Of a stretch of 64,000 bases of DNA, positions 9,095-18,344 are shown piece after piece. This DNA is from Gammaproteobacteria bacterium. Its GTDB lineage: Bacteria > Pseudomonadota > Gammaproteobacteria > Nevskiales > Nevskiaceae. The notes beneath the pieces are model-generated. The model saw only the letters and a program-made list of their open reading frames with translations, had not been told where the DNA came from and did no database searches. Made by a program: the position numbers and the translations under genes. The DNA is taken from NCBI GenBank assembly GCA_026398815.1, contig JAPLSA010000025.1, positions 62,001 through 126,000 of the forward strand, given 5' to 3'. The stretch's first letter is position 1. Every line of letters begins with the position of its first letter.

Positions 9095-12000
9095 AGCCGT
9101 CACACCCGCCCCGCCGCGTCGCCCAGCGCGCCTGGCTCTACGCCGTGCCGATCCTGTTCGCGGCCGGCGGCAGCCTGCCGGTGCAGGCCCAGCCGGCTCC
9201 CGCCGCGCTCGGCGCGCTGATCGAGCAGGGCCGCTACTGGGATGGTCGCGAGCAGTACGGCCGTGCCCGTGAAGCCTGGCAGCGCGTGGTCGACGCCGAT
9301 CCCGGCAACACCGAGGCGCTGACCCGGCTGGTGGCGCTGGCCGTGCGCCAGAACGACGACGCCGGCGCCCGCCTCTATCTCGACCGGCTGCGCAGCGCCG
9401 CCCCGAACAGCGCCGCGCTGAAGCAGGCGGAAGCCATGGTCGCCGGCACGGGCAGCGGCCCGCGCGCCAAGAGCGACAGCAGTCCCGACGCCGCCGCGCT
9501 GACCCGGGCGCGCAGCGCCGCCGCCGCGCAGGATTACGACGGCGCCGTGAAGGCCTATCGGGAAGCCTTCGGCGGCGAGCCGAAAGGCGGCCCGAACGCG
9601 CTGGAGTACTACCAGACGCTGGGCGCCACCGAGAACGGCTGGGCGCCGGCGGAACGCTGGATGCGCGACAACGCCGCCCGCAATCCGGGCGATGCCAACG
9701 CCGCGCTGGCCTTCGCCCAGCACCTGACCTACCGGGAAAAGACCCGCCGCGAAGGCATCGACCGGCTGATCGCGCTGCGCGGCCAGCCGGCGGTCGGCGC
9801 CAGCGCCCGCAAGTCCTGGCGGCAGGCGCTGATCTGGCTGGAACCGCGCGCGGCCGATGCGCCGCGCTACCGCAACTGGCTGGACAGCGAGCCGGACGAC
9901 GCCGAGGTCAAGGCCAAGCTCGCCAGCCTGGCCAACGCCCAACGCGCGGAAGCCAGCGCGGCCTACGGCGCCAAGGTCAAGCAGCTGTTCGGCACCGCCG
10001 AGGGCGGCGATCTGGCCGGTGCCGAAGCCGGCTTCAACGACATCCTCAAACACAGCCCGAACAACGCCGATGCGCTCGGCGGCCTCGGCGTCGTGCGGCT
10101 GCGCCAGCAGCGCTACGACGATGCCCGCGACTACCTGGAACGCGCCCGCGCCGCCTCGCCGGCCACCGCCGGCCGCTGGCGCGAAGCGCTGCTGGCCGCC
10201 ACCTTCTGGTCGCGCGTCCAGGGCGCCGAGAAACTGCGGCTGGCCGGCAACTACCCGGCGGCCGACAGCGCCTACAGCGCCGCCTTCGCCGCCGCGCCGC
10301 CGGAAGTGCCGGACACCATCCGTCTCGCCCACGCCGACGTGCTGCTGAACCGCGGCAAGGACAAGGACGCCGAAGCGATCGCCCGTGACGCGCTGCGCCG
10401 CAACGACAACAACGCCGACGCCATCGCCGTGCTGCTGACCGTGCTCAGCCGCAGCGGTCGCGATGCCGAGGCGCTGGCGCTGTCGCGCAAGGCCCCGGCA
10501 ACGCTGCGGCCGCAGGTCGAGGCGCTGCGCGGCGAGCAGCTGCGCCGGCGCGCCAAGCAGGCCCGCGAGGCCGGCGACCTGGCGCAGAGCGAGCGCCTGC
10601 TGAACGACGCGCTGATCGAGCAGCCGACCAATCCCTGGGTGCGGCTGGACCTGTCCGAGGTCTACCGCAAGCAGGGCCGGCGCGCCGAGGCCGCAACCCT
10701 GCTCGACGGCCTGGCCGCCACCCACGGTCGCAACAAGGACGTGCGGCTGGCGCAGGCCTATTTCGCCGCCGAACAGCAGGACTGGGCCGGCGTGCTGAAC
10801 CGCCTGGAAACCTTCAGCGAGAACGAGCGCAGCCAGGAGGCCATCGCGCTGCAGCGCCGCGCCTGGGTGCAGTACCAGCTGGAGCGCTCGCGGATCGCGC
10901 TGCGCCGTGGCCGCCCCGGCGATGCCCACCGCATCCTCACCGAAACCGATGTCGCCGCCGAAGGCGATCCGGAACTGCTGGCAGCGCTGGCCAACGGCTG
11001 GGCAGAGCTTAAGGACCCGGCGCGCGCGGTCGCCTACATGCGCCGGGCGATGGGCGATGGCCGGACCGCCACGCCGGCACTGCGCGCGCAGTACGCGGCG
11101 CTGCTGCTGAGCGCAGGCCAGGACGCCGAATTCGAAGTGGTGGCCGAGGACCTGGCCCGCCGCAAGGACATCGACCCGGCCGGTCAGGCCGCGCTCGACG
11201 AGCTGGTGATCGGCTACCGGATCAAGCTCGCCGACCGCGCACGCAGCGACAAGCGCTATCCGGAAGCCTACGTGCAGCTGCGCGACGCGGTGGCCCGCTA
11301 TCCGTCGAACGTGCAGGTGCAGATGGCGCTGGCCCGGCTGCTGACCGATGCCCGCGACATCGACGCCGCCGCGTCGATCTACTCAAGCCTCGCCAAGCGT
11401 GCGCCGGACGATGCCGACATCCGTCTCGGCCTCGTCGATACCCTGTTGGCCGGCGGCCGGCTGCCCGATGCCCAGCGGGAAATCGACCGCGGCCTGAGCG
11501 TCGACGCCGGCAATCCGCGCTGGCTGCGCGCCTCCGCGCGGCTGGCCGAGCAGCAGGGCCGCAAGGGCGCGGCGCTGAAGGCTTATCAGCGCGCCGAAGC
11601 GCTGGAGCGCGACGCGCCGCAGGACCAGCCGGCGCCGCAGCTGGCCTGGATCGATCCGCGCCAGCCGGAGCTGGCGCTGCCAGCGCCGGTGGCGCAGATG
11701 CTGGCGGCGACCACGCCGGACGCACCCGGACCGCTGTCGCCGCGCGCCACCGGGCTGGCCAGCGCGCCGTCGGTGCAGGCGGCGGTGACGCCGCCGCAGC
11801 CGGGTCTCGGCCTGCGCGCCAGCACCACGCTCGGCAGCGGCGATCCGCTGGCCGCCTGGCAGGCCGCCCAGGTGCAGCAGCCGGTCTGGCTGAAGCTGGG
11901 CGAGTCGGCCGCGCCGAAGACCGATGCCAACGCCACGGCAGTCGCGGCCGGCCGCTATCCGGTCGAGCCGGGGCCGGTCAGCCGGCTGGAATCGGCGACC

Positions 12001-13134
12001 AGCGGCTGGGTCGGCGGCGAAACGGCGATCCGCTCGCGCAAGGGCGAAGGCGGCCTGTCCCAGCTGTTCGACATCGAGACGCCGGTGACCCTGAATCTCG
12101 ACGAGACCAGCTTCGGCCAGGTGTCGGTATCGGCCTCGCCGGTCTATCTCGACGCCGGCACCGCCAGCGGCCGCCGGCTGCTGCGGATCGGCACCGGCGC
12201 GCTGGTCGGCAATACCAGCACGGGCACCGGCACCCGCGATGCCGGCGGCGTCGCCTTCGGACTCGGCTACAAGCTCGGCGACTTCAAGGCCGACATCGGC
12301 GTGTCGCCGATCGGCTTCGAGGTCGAGCGGCTGGTCGGCGGCATTTCCTGGCGCTACAACCCGGATGAATGGCGGCTGGGCGCGGAAGTGTCGCGGCGCG
12401 CAGTCGCGGAAAGCCTGCTCGCCTACGCCGGCGCCAAGGACCCGCTGCTCGGCAAGACTTACGGCGGCGTGTCGCGCACCGGCGGCCGGGTCGACGTGGC
12501 CTGGGATTCCGGCGCGTTCGGCCTGTACGGCTACGGCGGCTTCTACAGCTACGACGGCCGCAACGTCGACACCAATGCCTCGGTGCTCGGCGGAGCCGGC
12601 GCCTTCGGGCGCACGGCGCTGGCCCCGAACCACGGCCTGACCTACGGCCTGAACCTGACCGTGTTCGGCTTCGACGACAACCGCCGCTTCTACACCTTCG
12701 GCCACGGCGGCTACTTCAGCCCGCAGATCTTCACGGCGGTGACGGTGCCGGTGCAGTGGGCCGGCATCAGCGGCGCGCTGAGCTGGAACCTCAGCGCGGC
12801 AGTCGGCGTGCAGAGCTTCCGCGAAGACGGCGCGGCCTACTACCCGGGCTTCGACGGCCTGCAAGCGGAGCTGGAGCGCGTCGCGGCGCTGAACCCGCAG
12901 CTGGAGCTGAGCACCGGCTATGCGTCCCAGCGCAGCACCGGCCTGGGCTACACCGCGAAGGCGCTGAGCGAATACCGGGTGGCGCCAAGGCTGACGGTCG
13001 GCGGCCTGTTCTCGATCGACAACGCCCGCAACTTCCGCGAACTGCAGGCGCACGGCTACCTGCGCTGGTATTTCTCGGCCCAGCCGCCGGAAGCGACCGA
13101 CCCGGCCCCGATCCTGCCGTTCTACCAGTACTGA
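9091..13134 (+). CDS. bcsC: Cellulose export protein BcsC (TPR plus outer-membrane barrel)
   Basis: This 1347-residue protein carries glucan across the periplasm and outer membrane. An N-terminal signal peptide (to about VQAQPAPAA, residue 30) is followed by roughly 800 residues of tetratricopeptide-like helices rich in AxxxxxxAL patterns. A Pro/Ala-rich linker at about 870-930 leads into the C-terminal beta-barrel domain, which has alternating Gly/Tyr-rich strands and ends ILPFYQY with an aromatic terminal residue suited to barrel assembly. The ATG start overlaps the bcsZ stop (ATGA). A much longer open frame upstream is a shadow in bcsZ. Length is within the usual range for BcsC (about 1150-1350). 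Confidence 0.93.
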   Translation: MKPSHPPRRVAQRAWLYAVPILFAAGGSLPVQAQPAPAALGALIEQGRYWDGREQYGRAREAWQRVVDADPGNTEALTRLVALAVRQNDDAGARLYLDRLRSAAPNSAALKQAEAMVAGTGSGPRAKSDSSPDAAALTRARSAAAAQDYDGAVKAYREAFGGEPKGGPNALEYYQTLGATENGWAPAERWMRDNAARNPGDANAALAFAQHLTYREKTRREGIDRLIALRGQPAVGASARKSWRQALIWLEPRAADAPRYRNWLDSEPDDAEVKAKLASLANAQRAEASAAYGAKVKQLFGTAEGGDLAGAEAGFNDILKHSPNNADALGGLGVVRLRQQRYDDARDYLERARAASPATAGRWREALLAATFWSRVQGAEKLRLAGNYPAADSAYSAAFAAAPPEVPDTIRLAHADVLLNRGKDKDAEAIARDALRRNDNNADAIAVLLTVLSRSGRDAEALALSRKAPATLRPQVEALRGEQLRRRAKQAREAGDLAQSERLLNDALIEQPTNPWVRLDLSEVYRKQGRRAEAATLLDGLAATHGRNKDVRLAQAYFAAEQQDWAGVLNRLETFSENERSQEAIALQRRAWVQYQLERSRIALRRGRPGDAHRILTETDVAAEGDPELLAALANGWAELKDPARAVAYMRRAMGDGRTATPALRAQYAALLLSAGQDAEFEVVAEDLARRKDIDPAGQAALDELVIGYRIKLADRARSDKRYPEAYVQLRDAVARYPSNVQVQMALARLLTDARDIDAAASIYSSLAKRAPDDADIRLGLVDTLLAGGRLPDAQREIDRGLSVDAGNPRWLRASARLAEQQGRKGAALKAYQRAEALERDAPQDQPAPQLAWIDPRQPELALPAPVAQMLAATTPDAPGPLSPRATGLASAPSVQAAVTPPQPGLGLRASTTLGSGDPLAAWQAAQVQQPVWLKLGESAAPKTDANATAVAAGRYPVEPGPVSRLESATSGWVGGETAIRSRKGEGGLSQLFDIETPVTLNLDETSFGQVSVSASPVYLDAGTASGRRLLRIGTGALVGNTSTGTGTRDAGGVAFGLGYKLGDFKADIGVSPIGFEVERLVGGISWRYNPDEWRLGAEVSRRAVAESLLAYAGAKDPLLGKTYGGVSRTGGRVDVAWDSGAFGLYGYGGFYSYDGRNVDTNASVLGGAGAFGRTALAPNHGLTYGLNLTVFGFDDNRRFYTFGHGGYFSPQIFTAVTVPVQWAGISGALSWNLSAAVGVQSFREDGAAYYPGFDGLQAELERVAALNPQLELSTGYASQRSTGLGYTAKALSEYRVAPRLTVGGLFSIDNARNFRELQAHGYLRWYFSAQPPEATDPAPILPFYQY

Positions 13135-13138
13135 CGCC

Positions 13139-13570
13139 ATGACCACGCGCTTTCCGAAGTCACCCGTCCGCCGCCATCGCTGGCTGCTGGCCGCCGCGCT
13201 GGCGGCGCTGCCGGCAGTCCTGCAGGCCGCTGCCGACGCACCGGCCCCGCTGCTCGGCGCCAGCCCCGGCAGCGCCGAGCTGATGCTGAAGACGCTGGAG
13301 GACCGGCTCGGCGGCAATCCGTTCGATCCGGTGTCGATGAACAATCTGGCGATCGTGCGGCTGGCCGAGAACAATCCGTACGCCGCCGCCGAATTGCTGG
13401 GCCGCGCCTATCAGCTGGCCGCCGACAACCCGGTGATCGCCGACAACCACGCCCGGCTGGACGCCTGGATCGAGGCGCGGGCCAAGGCTGCCCGCAAGAA
13501 AGGCGATCCGGTCGAAGACCCCAGCCTGCCGTTCCCACCCGAGCCGCCGGCGCTGTGGCGCTCGCGCTGA
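13139..13570 (+). CDS. Small exported TPR-like protein in the bcs operon
   Basis: This 143-residue protein starts four bases after bcsC. It has an Arg/Lys-rich start and a hydrophobic stretch (WLLAAALAALPAVLQAAADA), a typical signal peptide. The mature part contains about one and a half TPR-like repeats (FDPVSMNNLAIVRLAENNPY, then ALGRAYQLAADNP-like helices with N and A at repeat positions) and a short Pro-rich tail. It may bind a periplasmic partner such as the BcsC TPR region, but that is inference from position. I do not recognise a named family. Confidence 0.6.
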   Translation: MTTRFPKSPVRRHRWLLAAALAALPAVLQAAADAPAPLLGASPGSAELMLKTLEDRLGGNPFDPVSMNNLAIVRLAENNPYAAAELLGRAYQLAADNPVIADNHARLDAWIEARAKAARKKGDPVEDPSLPFPPEPPALWRSR

Positions 13571-14385
13571 TGCCGATTCCGAGACTGCCGATGAAGCCAA
13601 GCACCCTGCTGCTGCCGCTGTTCCCCCTGCTCGCCGCGACGGCCGGCGGCTGCACGTCCCAGGTCGACGATATCGAGACGCCCGATCTGAGCTCGCCGGC
13701 GGCGCTGCCGATCGGCATCTTCGTCGGCCGCACGACCTTCCAGTCGTCGCCGGTGACGGTGATCAGCACCGCGCTGGTCGAGCCGAACGGCCGCATGGTG
13801 GTGGTCGGCGACCGCGCCGAATACCTCGCCTCCGGCATCTACAGCACGGCGGGCCGCGGCTTCAACGCGCAGCTGCGCTTCCACCTGCCGAACCTGCGCA
13901 ACGAAAGCGGCGCGCCGCTGACGGCGCCGAGCAGCGCCGACTTCATCGGCACCTACAACCCGCAGGTGGATTTCACCGGGACCTTCGTGCGCAGCGACGG
14001 CGAAAACGGCTCGATGAACTTCATCTACGACCCGCAAACCGAAGTGGTGCCGGACCTGCGCACGCTGGTCGGCACCTGGTCGAACGCCGATGCCTTCGGC
14101 GATTCCAGCATCAGCTTCACCTTCGTCAACGGCGGCGGTTTCAGCGGCCTGGATTCGGCCGGCTGCCGCTACACCGACGCCGAGGCGCAGATCATCAACG
14201 GCCGCTACAACCTGTACCGGGTGCAGTTCTCGCGGGCCTGCATCGGCGAGCCGGCGCCGACCCTGTTCGCCGGCCTGATGACCGTGGTGTCGCGCACCGA
14301 GGCCGGCCGCACCGCCAACCAGATGATCCTGACCGGCTCCAACAGCACCGCCGCCGTCAGCTTCGAGCTCACCGAGGCACGCTGA
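13570..14385 (+). CDS. Putative lipoprotein/exported protein, last gene of the bcs operon
   Basis: About 271 residues; not a family I recognise. The start chosen is the ATG in a TGATG overlap with the previous gene; an in-frame ATG at 13591 is an alternative that leaves a tighter signal peptide (KPSTLLLPLFPLLAATAGGC). The Cys at the end of that segment suggests a lipoprotein signal with an imperfect lipobox. The mature protein is Gly/Ser/Thr/Asn-rich with two repeated-looking modules, each containing an FxGTFV/FIGTYN/LVGTW-type strand, suggesting a beta-sandwich or small barrel. The two Cys residues near the end (SAGCRY, SRACIG) could form a disulfide. It converges on the next gene with only 12 bases between. 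Confidence 0.55.
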   Translation: MPIPRLPMKPSTLLLPLFPLLAATAGGCTSQVDDIETPDLSSPAALPIGIFVGRTTFQSSPVTVISTALVEPNGRMVVVGDRAEYLASGIYSTAGRGFNAQLRFHLPNLRNESGAPLTAPSSADFIGTYNPQVDFTGTFVRSDGENGSMNFIYDPQTEVVPDLRTLVGTWSNADAFGDSSISFTFVNGGGFSGLDSAGCRYTDAEAQIINGRYNLYRVQFSRACIGEPAPTLFAGLMTVVSRTEAGRTANQMILTGSNSTAAVSFELTEAR

Positions 14386-14397
14386 CGGCGCGAATCG

Positions 14398-15213
14398 TCA
14401 GCCGGCGGCGGCCAGCATCCGCTTGAGCTCCTCGTCGCCGAAGCCGGCGGCGCGGCGGGCGGCTTCGTTGATCGGCAGCCGGATGTTCATGCCCTGCTCG
14501 GCGAGCAGGCGCTGCGAGGTGGCCAGCGGATCGACGCCGCGCTGCGCGCACAGCCAGGCATACCAGTGGCTGCCGATGCGGACGTGGCCGACTTCCTCGG
14601 CCAGGATCACGTCGAGGATCGCCACCGTGTCGGGGTCGCCGATCTCGGTCAGCCGGCGGATGATGCCGGGCGTCACGTCCAGCCCGCGCGCTTCCAGCAC
14701 TCTCGGCACGCAGCACATCCGGTCGAGCACGTCGTGGGCGGTCTTCTCGGCCGCTTCCCAGAGGCCGTTGTGGGCCGGCAGGTCGCCGTAGTCGTAGCCG
14801 AGCGACTGCAGCCGCGCGCGCAGCATCGCGAAATGGCGCGCCTCGTCGCGGGCCACCGACAGCCAGTCGGCGTAGTAGTCGTCCGGCAGGCCGCGAAAGC
14901 GCCAGGCGGCGTCGAGCGCGAGGTTGATGGCGTTGAACTCGATGTGCGCGACCGCGTGGATCAGCGCCGCGCGGCCGGCCACCGTGCCCAGGCCGCGGGT
15001 CGGCACGTCGCGCGGGCGGATCAGTTCCGGCCGCTCCGGGCGACCGGGCACCGCCGGGTCCGGCCAGGGCGGCGCCGGCAGTGCGCCGATGCCGGTGCAG
15101 CCGGTCGTGTCGAGGGCCACCACGGCGGCCACCTTCGCGGTCGGGTCACGGCGGCACAGCGCGCCGTGGATCGCCTCGACCAGCGCGGCCGCAGCGGTCA
15201 CGCGCAGGTCCAT
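14398..15213 (-). CDS. DUF455 family ferritin-like protein
   Basis: This 271-residue protein belongs to DUF455 (PF04305), ferritin-like four-helix proteins of unknown function. Metal-ligand style motifs are visible: HIEFNAIN, DEARHF with a following MLRARLQ, and EEVGHVRIGSHWY, giving the repeated E-x-x-H pattern of di-iron proteins. The ATG chosen lies within the 3' end of the upstream FAH gene (16-base overlap), so the two are likely translated together. A much longer upstream open frame on this strand is only a shadow of that gene. Some DUF455 proteins are annotated as rhamnosyltransferase or tRNA-hydroxylase-like, but I see no basis for either here. Confidence 0.82.
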   Translation of the reverse strand: MDLRVTAAAALVEAIHGALCRRDPTAKVAAVVALDTTGCTGIGALPAPPWPDPAVPGRPERPELIRPRDVPTRGLGTVAGRAALIHAVAHIEFNAINLALDAAWRFRGLPDDYYADWLSVARDEARHFAMLRARLQSLGYDYGDLPAHNGLWEAAEKTAHDVLDRMCCVPRVLEARGLDVTPGIIRRLTEIGDPDTVAILDVILAEEVGHVRIGSHWYAWLCAQRGVDPLATSQRLLAEQGMNIRLPINEAARRAAGFGDEELKRMLAAAG

Positions 15214-15824
15214 TCGAAGCGGCCGATCGCCGCCGATTCGAGCACGCAGCGATCGCCGGGCTTCAGTTCGGCAACCCCTTTCGGCGTGCCGGTGAAGATC
15301 ACGTCGCCCGGCTCCAGCGCCCAGGTCTGGCTGAGGATGGCGATCTGCTGCGCGACCGGGAACAGCATTTCCGCCGTGCGCCCGTGCTGGCGCAGTTCGC
15401 CGTTGACGTGCAGCGTGAATTCCAGCGCCTGCAGGTCCTGTTCGAGATAGGGCTTGAAATCGCCGATCGGGGCGGAGCCGTCGAAGGACTTCGACAGCTC
15501 CCAGGGCTTGCCCTTGTTCTTGAGCTGCGTCTGCAGGTCGCGCAGGGTCAGGTCGAGACCGAGCGTGAGGCCGGCGACCGAGCCGAGCGCTTCGTCGACC
15601 GGAATGTCGGCGCCGCCGCCGGTTAGCATCACCACCAGTTCGGCTTCGTGGTGCACGCCACCGCGACCGCGCGGCAGCGGAATCGGATCGCCGAGCGCCA
15701 CGGCAGCGGAGGCCGGCTTCATGAACACCACGCATTCGCCGTCCGGCTTGTAGCCGAGGTGGGCGAGTTCGTCGATGTGTTCGGCGTAGTTCTTGCCGAT
15801 GCAGAAGATGCGGTTGATTTTCAT
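15198..15824 (-). CDS. Fumarylacetoacetate hydrolase-fold protein
   Basis: This 208-residue single-domain FAH-family protein has the order of motifs seen in acylpyruvate hydrolases and oxaloacetate decarboxylase/tautomerases: CIGKNYAEH near the N-terminus, FMKP, HHEAELVVM carrying metal-ligand Glu residues, GLTLGLDLTLRDLQ, the KGKPWELSKSFDGSAP loop, and GDVIFTGTPKGV near the C-terminus. These divalent-metal enzymes cleave or decarboxylate beta-diketo acids; the substrate cannot be read from sequence. The start at MKINRIF is chosen because it begins at the first conserved strand. It overlaps the DUF455 gene by 16 bases. Confidence 0.88.
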   Translation of the reverse strand: MKINRIFCIGKNYAEHIDELAHLGYKPDGECVVFMKPASAAVALGDPIPLPRGRGGVHHEAELVVMLTGGGADIPVDEALGSVAGLTLGLDLTLRDLQTQLKNKGKPWELSKSFDGSAPIGDFKPYLEQDLQALEFTLHVNGELRQHGRTAEMLFPVAQQIAILSQTWALEPGDVIFTGTPKGVAELKPGDRCVLESAAIGRFEWTCA

Positions 15825-15989
15825 GGCGGCTGCCGTCGTGGGGGCGTGCAGGAAACCCGATGCCGGCACGTCATGCAAGTGGCCCGGGGCCCTGCCTTCC
15901 GGCCTGCCGGCGATTTCACGATACTGCAGCGGTCCGGGCGGCGGCAGCGCTGCCGCACCTTCCCCATCGAACCCAGGAGCTTCCCAGGC

Positions 15990-16709
15990 ATGACCTCGAC
16001 CCCGCGCCTCCCGTCCACCGCCCTGCGCCTCAGCACGGCCGGCCTGCTGGCCATGGCTGCCCTGCTGTCACCGGTGGCCGGTGCCGACCAGGGCTTCTAC
16101 CTCGGCGCCATCGGCGGCGTCACGCTGGACCCGGATCTCAAGCTCCGCTTCACCGATGCCGGCGGCACGACGCAGGCCGGACGGGCGCCGTTCGAAGTCG
16201 GCGCGGCCGGCGCGGTGGTGGCCGGCTACACCTTCGCCGGCGGACTGCGCCCGGAGCTGGAACTGGGCTACCGGCGCACCCGCTTCGATGGCGCTGACGG
16301 CCACCGGGCCGCGTCGCAGGCGATCGGCAGCCTGTACTACAACGTGTCGCGCAACGGCTATTTCTTCTATGTCGGCGGCGGTGGCGGCTACGCCAACGTG
16401 CGCCTGGACATCGGCGGCGATGTGCGGCGCGATGACGACGGCACGGCGGTCTACTCGCTGGGCAGCGGCTTCGGTCTGCCGGTCGGGCGGCAGCTGATGG
16501 TCGGCGTCGACTACCGCTATGTCGGCGCTTTCGACCGCAGCCGCTACCAGTACGCGGTCGACGGCGACGACATCGATGCCACGTTCCGTTATCGCAGCCA
16601 CACGGTGGGCTTAAGCCTGCGCTACAGCTTCGGCTCGGCGCTGGCCGACAGCCATCCGGCGGCAAGCGCACCGCGCGAGCCGGTGCAGGTGGTGCCGGTC
16701 GCACCCTGA
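15990..16709 (+). CDS. Small outer-membrane beta-barrel protein (opacity/OmpA-like)
   Basis: A 239-residue exported protein. The signal peptide (LSTAGLLAMAALLSPVAGADQ) is followed by alternating amphipathic strands such as GFYLGAIGGVTL, GAVVAGYTFAGGLRPELELGYR, NGYFFYVGGGGGYANVRL and LMVGVDYRYVGAF, and ends with a strand and aromatic (VGLSLRYSF) before a Pro/Ala tail. This is the 8-stranded barrel pattern of OmpA-like/opacity porins. No peptidoglycan-binding domain follows. An AGGAG ribosome-binding site lies 10 bases before the ATG, which decides this start over the long open frame upstream. Role unknown. Confidence 0.78.
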   Translation: MTSTPRLPSTALRLSTAGLLAMAALLSPVAGADQGFYLGAIGGVTLDPDLKLRFTDAGGTTQAGRAPFEVGAAGAVVAGYTFAGGLRPELELGYRRTRFDGADGHRAASQAIGSLYYNVSRNGYFFYVGGGGGYANVRLDIGGDVRRDDDGTAVYSLGSGFGLPVGRQLMVGVDYRYVGAFDRSRYQYAVDGDDIDATFRYRSHTVGLSLRYSFGSALADSHPAASAPREPVQVVPVAP

Positions 16710-16730
16710 AGCGGCGGCCATCCGTTGCGC

Positions 16731-16758
16731 CTGCGCGGCGGCGCGACGCCGCCCGCAG
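16731..16758. terminator. Hairpin between convergent genes
   Basis: CTGCG-GGCGGCG arms pair with CGCCGCCCGCAG with one bulged base. It sits in the 51-base gap between two convergent genes and could end transcription both ways, but there is no T-run on either side. Confidence 0.3.
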
Positions 16759-16760
16759 GT

Positions 16761-18221
16761 TCAGCGATCGGCGCAATAACCCCAGTCGCGCGACGCCTGG
16801 GCAGCCACCGAGCGGTTCCAGTCGACACCCTGCGCCTGCAGCCGCTGGCCGGACTGCGTGACCACGGCGTTCCAGACCTGGTTCAGCCGGCCTTCGATGC
16901 CCAGTTCGACCTGCCAGTCGACCGCCGTCGCACCGAAGTTCCGCACCACCACCGACGCGCAGTAGCCGGCGCCCCAGTCCGAGGTCTGCTGCACGGTGAC
17001 ACCCAGCGTCGGCGCCTCGCCACCGCCGGCATGGCCGCCGGAGCCGCCACCGGAACTGCCGCCACCGCCGCTGCCGGTAGTGCTGCCCGTGGTGCCGCCG
17101 GTGCTGCTGCGGCCGGCCCAGAAGCGGCGCAGCAGGTCCATCTTGTCGTTGCGCACGGTGCGCCAGTCGTCACGCAGCACGCCGCCGGTGTCGCCGCTGT
17201 TCGGGTTCCAGCTCCAGTAGAAGCCGCTGCTGACGCGCTTGCCGATCAGGTAGTCGACCAGCGCGTTCTGCCAGGCCCGGTCGCGCGGGTGGCCTTCGCC
17301 GTACTTGCCGCCGAACTCGCCGAGCACTACCGGCGCGTACGGAATCGCGAAGCCCCAGTGCCGCTCCCAGATCGCCGCCATGTTGGCCGGGAAGTTGGCG
17401 GCCTCGTGGTAGCGCTGCACGTGCACGTCCGGCCCGTAGGTGTGCGGCGACAGCACCAGGCGGTTGGCTGGCACCGGCGATGGCGTGCAGGCGATCGGCG
17501 CCAGGTTCTCGCCCCAGAACGCCGGCTCGCCGGAACTGCAGGACGCCTGGCTGCCGATGCCCTCGACGAAGATCAGCCAGTGCGGAGCCGCGCCCAGCAC
17601 CTGGGTGGCGGCGCGGCCGGTGGCCTGGTTCCAGTCGGTGGCGGCGTTGCGGCTGCCCCAGGTCGCCGCACCGTGCGGCTCGTTCTTCAGGTCGATGCCG
17701 ATCACCCGGGGCCGGTTCCGGTAGCGGTTGGCGATGAAGCGGAGATCGGCGAGCCACTGCGCCTCGGTGTACGACGGCGTGTACCACAGCTCGGAAACCG
17801 CCTGGCAGTCCGGCCGATGGTGATCGAGCAGCACGTACAGGCCCTGGCGATCGAGTTCGGCGATCACGGCATCGAGCACCGCCAGCGAGTTCTTGCCGGC
17901 CAGGTCCGGATTGAGGCTGTAGTCGATGCTGGTCGGGGTGATGCCGCGCACGGTGGTCGGGCACAGCGGCAGGCGCACGGCGTTGAAGCCGAGATCCTTC
18001 ATCTGCTGGATCATCTGCTTCCAGTTGCGCGCCCACAGGCCGTGCACCGTGTGATTGGTGGTTTCGAAGCCGAACCAGTTGACGCCCTTCAGCTGGATCA
18101 CCCGGCCGGCGTCGTCGTAGATCTGCCGGCCGTTGACCGAATAGGCCGCTGCCGGCAGGCTGCCCAGCGCTGCAGTCGCGGCAACCAGCAGCGCGGCCAC
18201 AGCCGCCGTGAGCTTGCTCAT
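16761..18221 (-). CDS. Secreted endoglucanase: GH5 catalytic domain plus CBM2
   Basis: This 486-residue cellulase hydrolyses beta-1,4-glucan outside the cell. A signal peptide (to about AAA at 26) is followed by a GH5 domain (about 27-370) with the acid/base Glu181 in LKNEPHG and the nucleophile Glu302 in VLGEFGG; LDHHRP and the WSWNPNSGDTGG loop are also family-typical. A Ser/Thr/Gly linker (about 371-402) leads to a C-terminal carbohydrate-binding module of family 2 (about 404-486) with Trp residues and terminal Cys residues as in bacterial CBM2. The ATG is preceded by GGGGACAAC, a fair ribosome-binding site; an upstream in-frame ATG would hide the signal peptide. Linker and CBM2 mark it as a free secreted enzyme, distinct from BcsZ. 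Confidence 0.92.
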   Translation of the reverse strand: MSKLTAAVAALLVAATAALGSLPAAAYSVNGRQIYDDAGRVIQLKGVNWFGFETTNHTVHGLWARNWKQMIQQMKDLGFNAVRLPLCPTTVRGITPTSIDYSLNPDLAGKNSLAVLDAVIAELDRQGLYVLLDHHRPDCQAVSELWYTPSYTEAQWLADLRFIANRYRNRPRVIGIDLKNEPHGAATWGSRNAATDWNQATGRAATQVLGAAPHWLIFVEGIGSQASCSSGEPAFWGENLAPIACTPSPVPANRLVLSPHTYGPDVHVQRYHEAANFPANMAAIWERHWGFAIPYAPVVLGEFGGKYGEGHPRDRAWQNALVDYLIGKRVSSGFYWSWNPNSGDTGGVLRDDWRTVRNDKMDLLRRFWAGRSSTGGTTGSTTGSGGGGSSGGGSGGHAGGGEAPTLGVTVQQTSDWGAGYCASVVVRNFGATAVDWQVELGIEGRLNQVWNAVVTQSGQRLQAQGVDWNRSVAAQASRDWGYCADR

Positions 18222-18344
18222 GTTGTCCCCGGATGAATGGGTATCGGGCGGCCAGGCGGCCGCCTCGGTGGTGTCAGGAAGATGTCGCGGCGACTCTGCC
18301 ACGGCGCGCGCCGGCTTCGGCGGCGTGCACGGCGCAGGCCGTGA

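Noticed and set aside
14381-14402. Terminator between the bcs-end gene and the DUF455 gene
   Set aside because: The GCTGACG/CGTCAGC inverted pair mostly reflects two similar stop contexts; only 7 bp, no T-run.
14398-15735. Longer start for the DUF455 gene reaching into the FAH gene
   Set aside because: The extra N-terminus is shadow sequence of the FAH-fold gene; the shorter ATG gives the normal family length.
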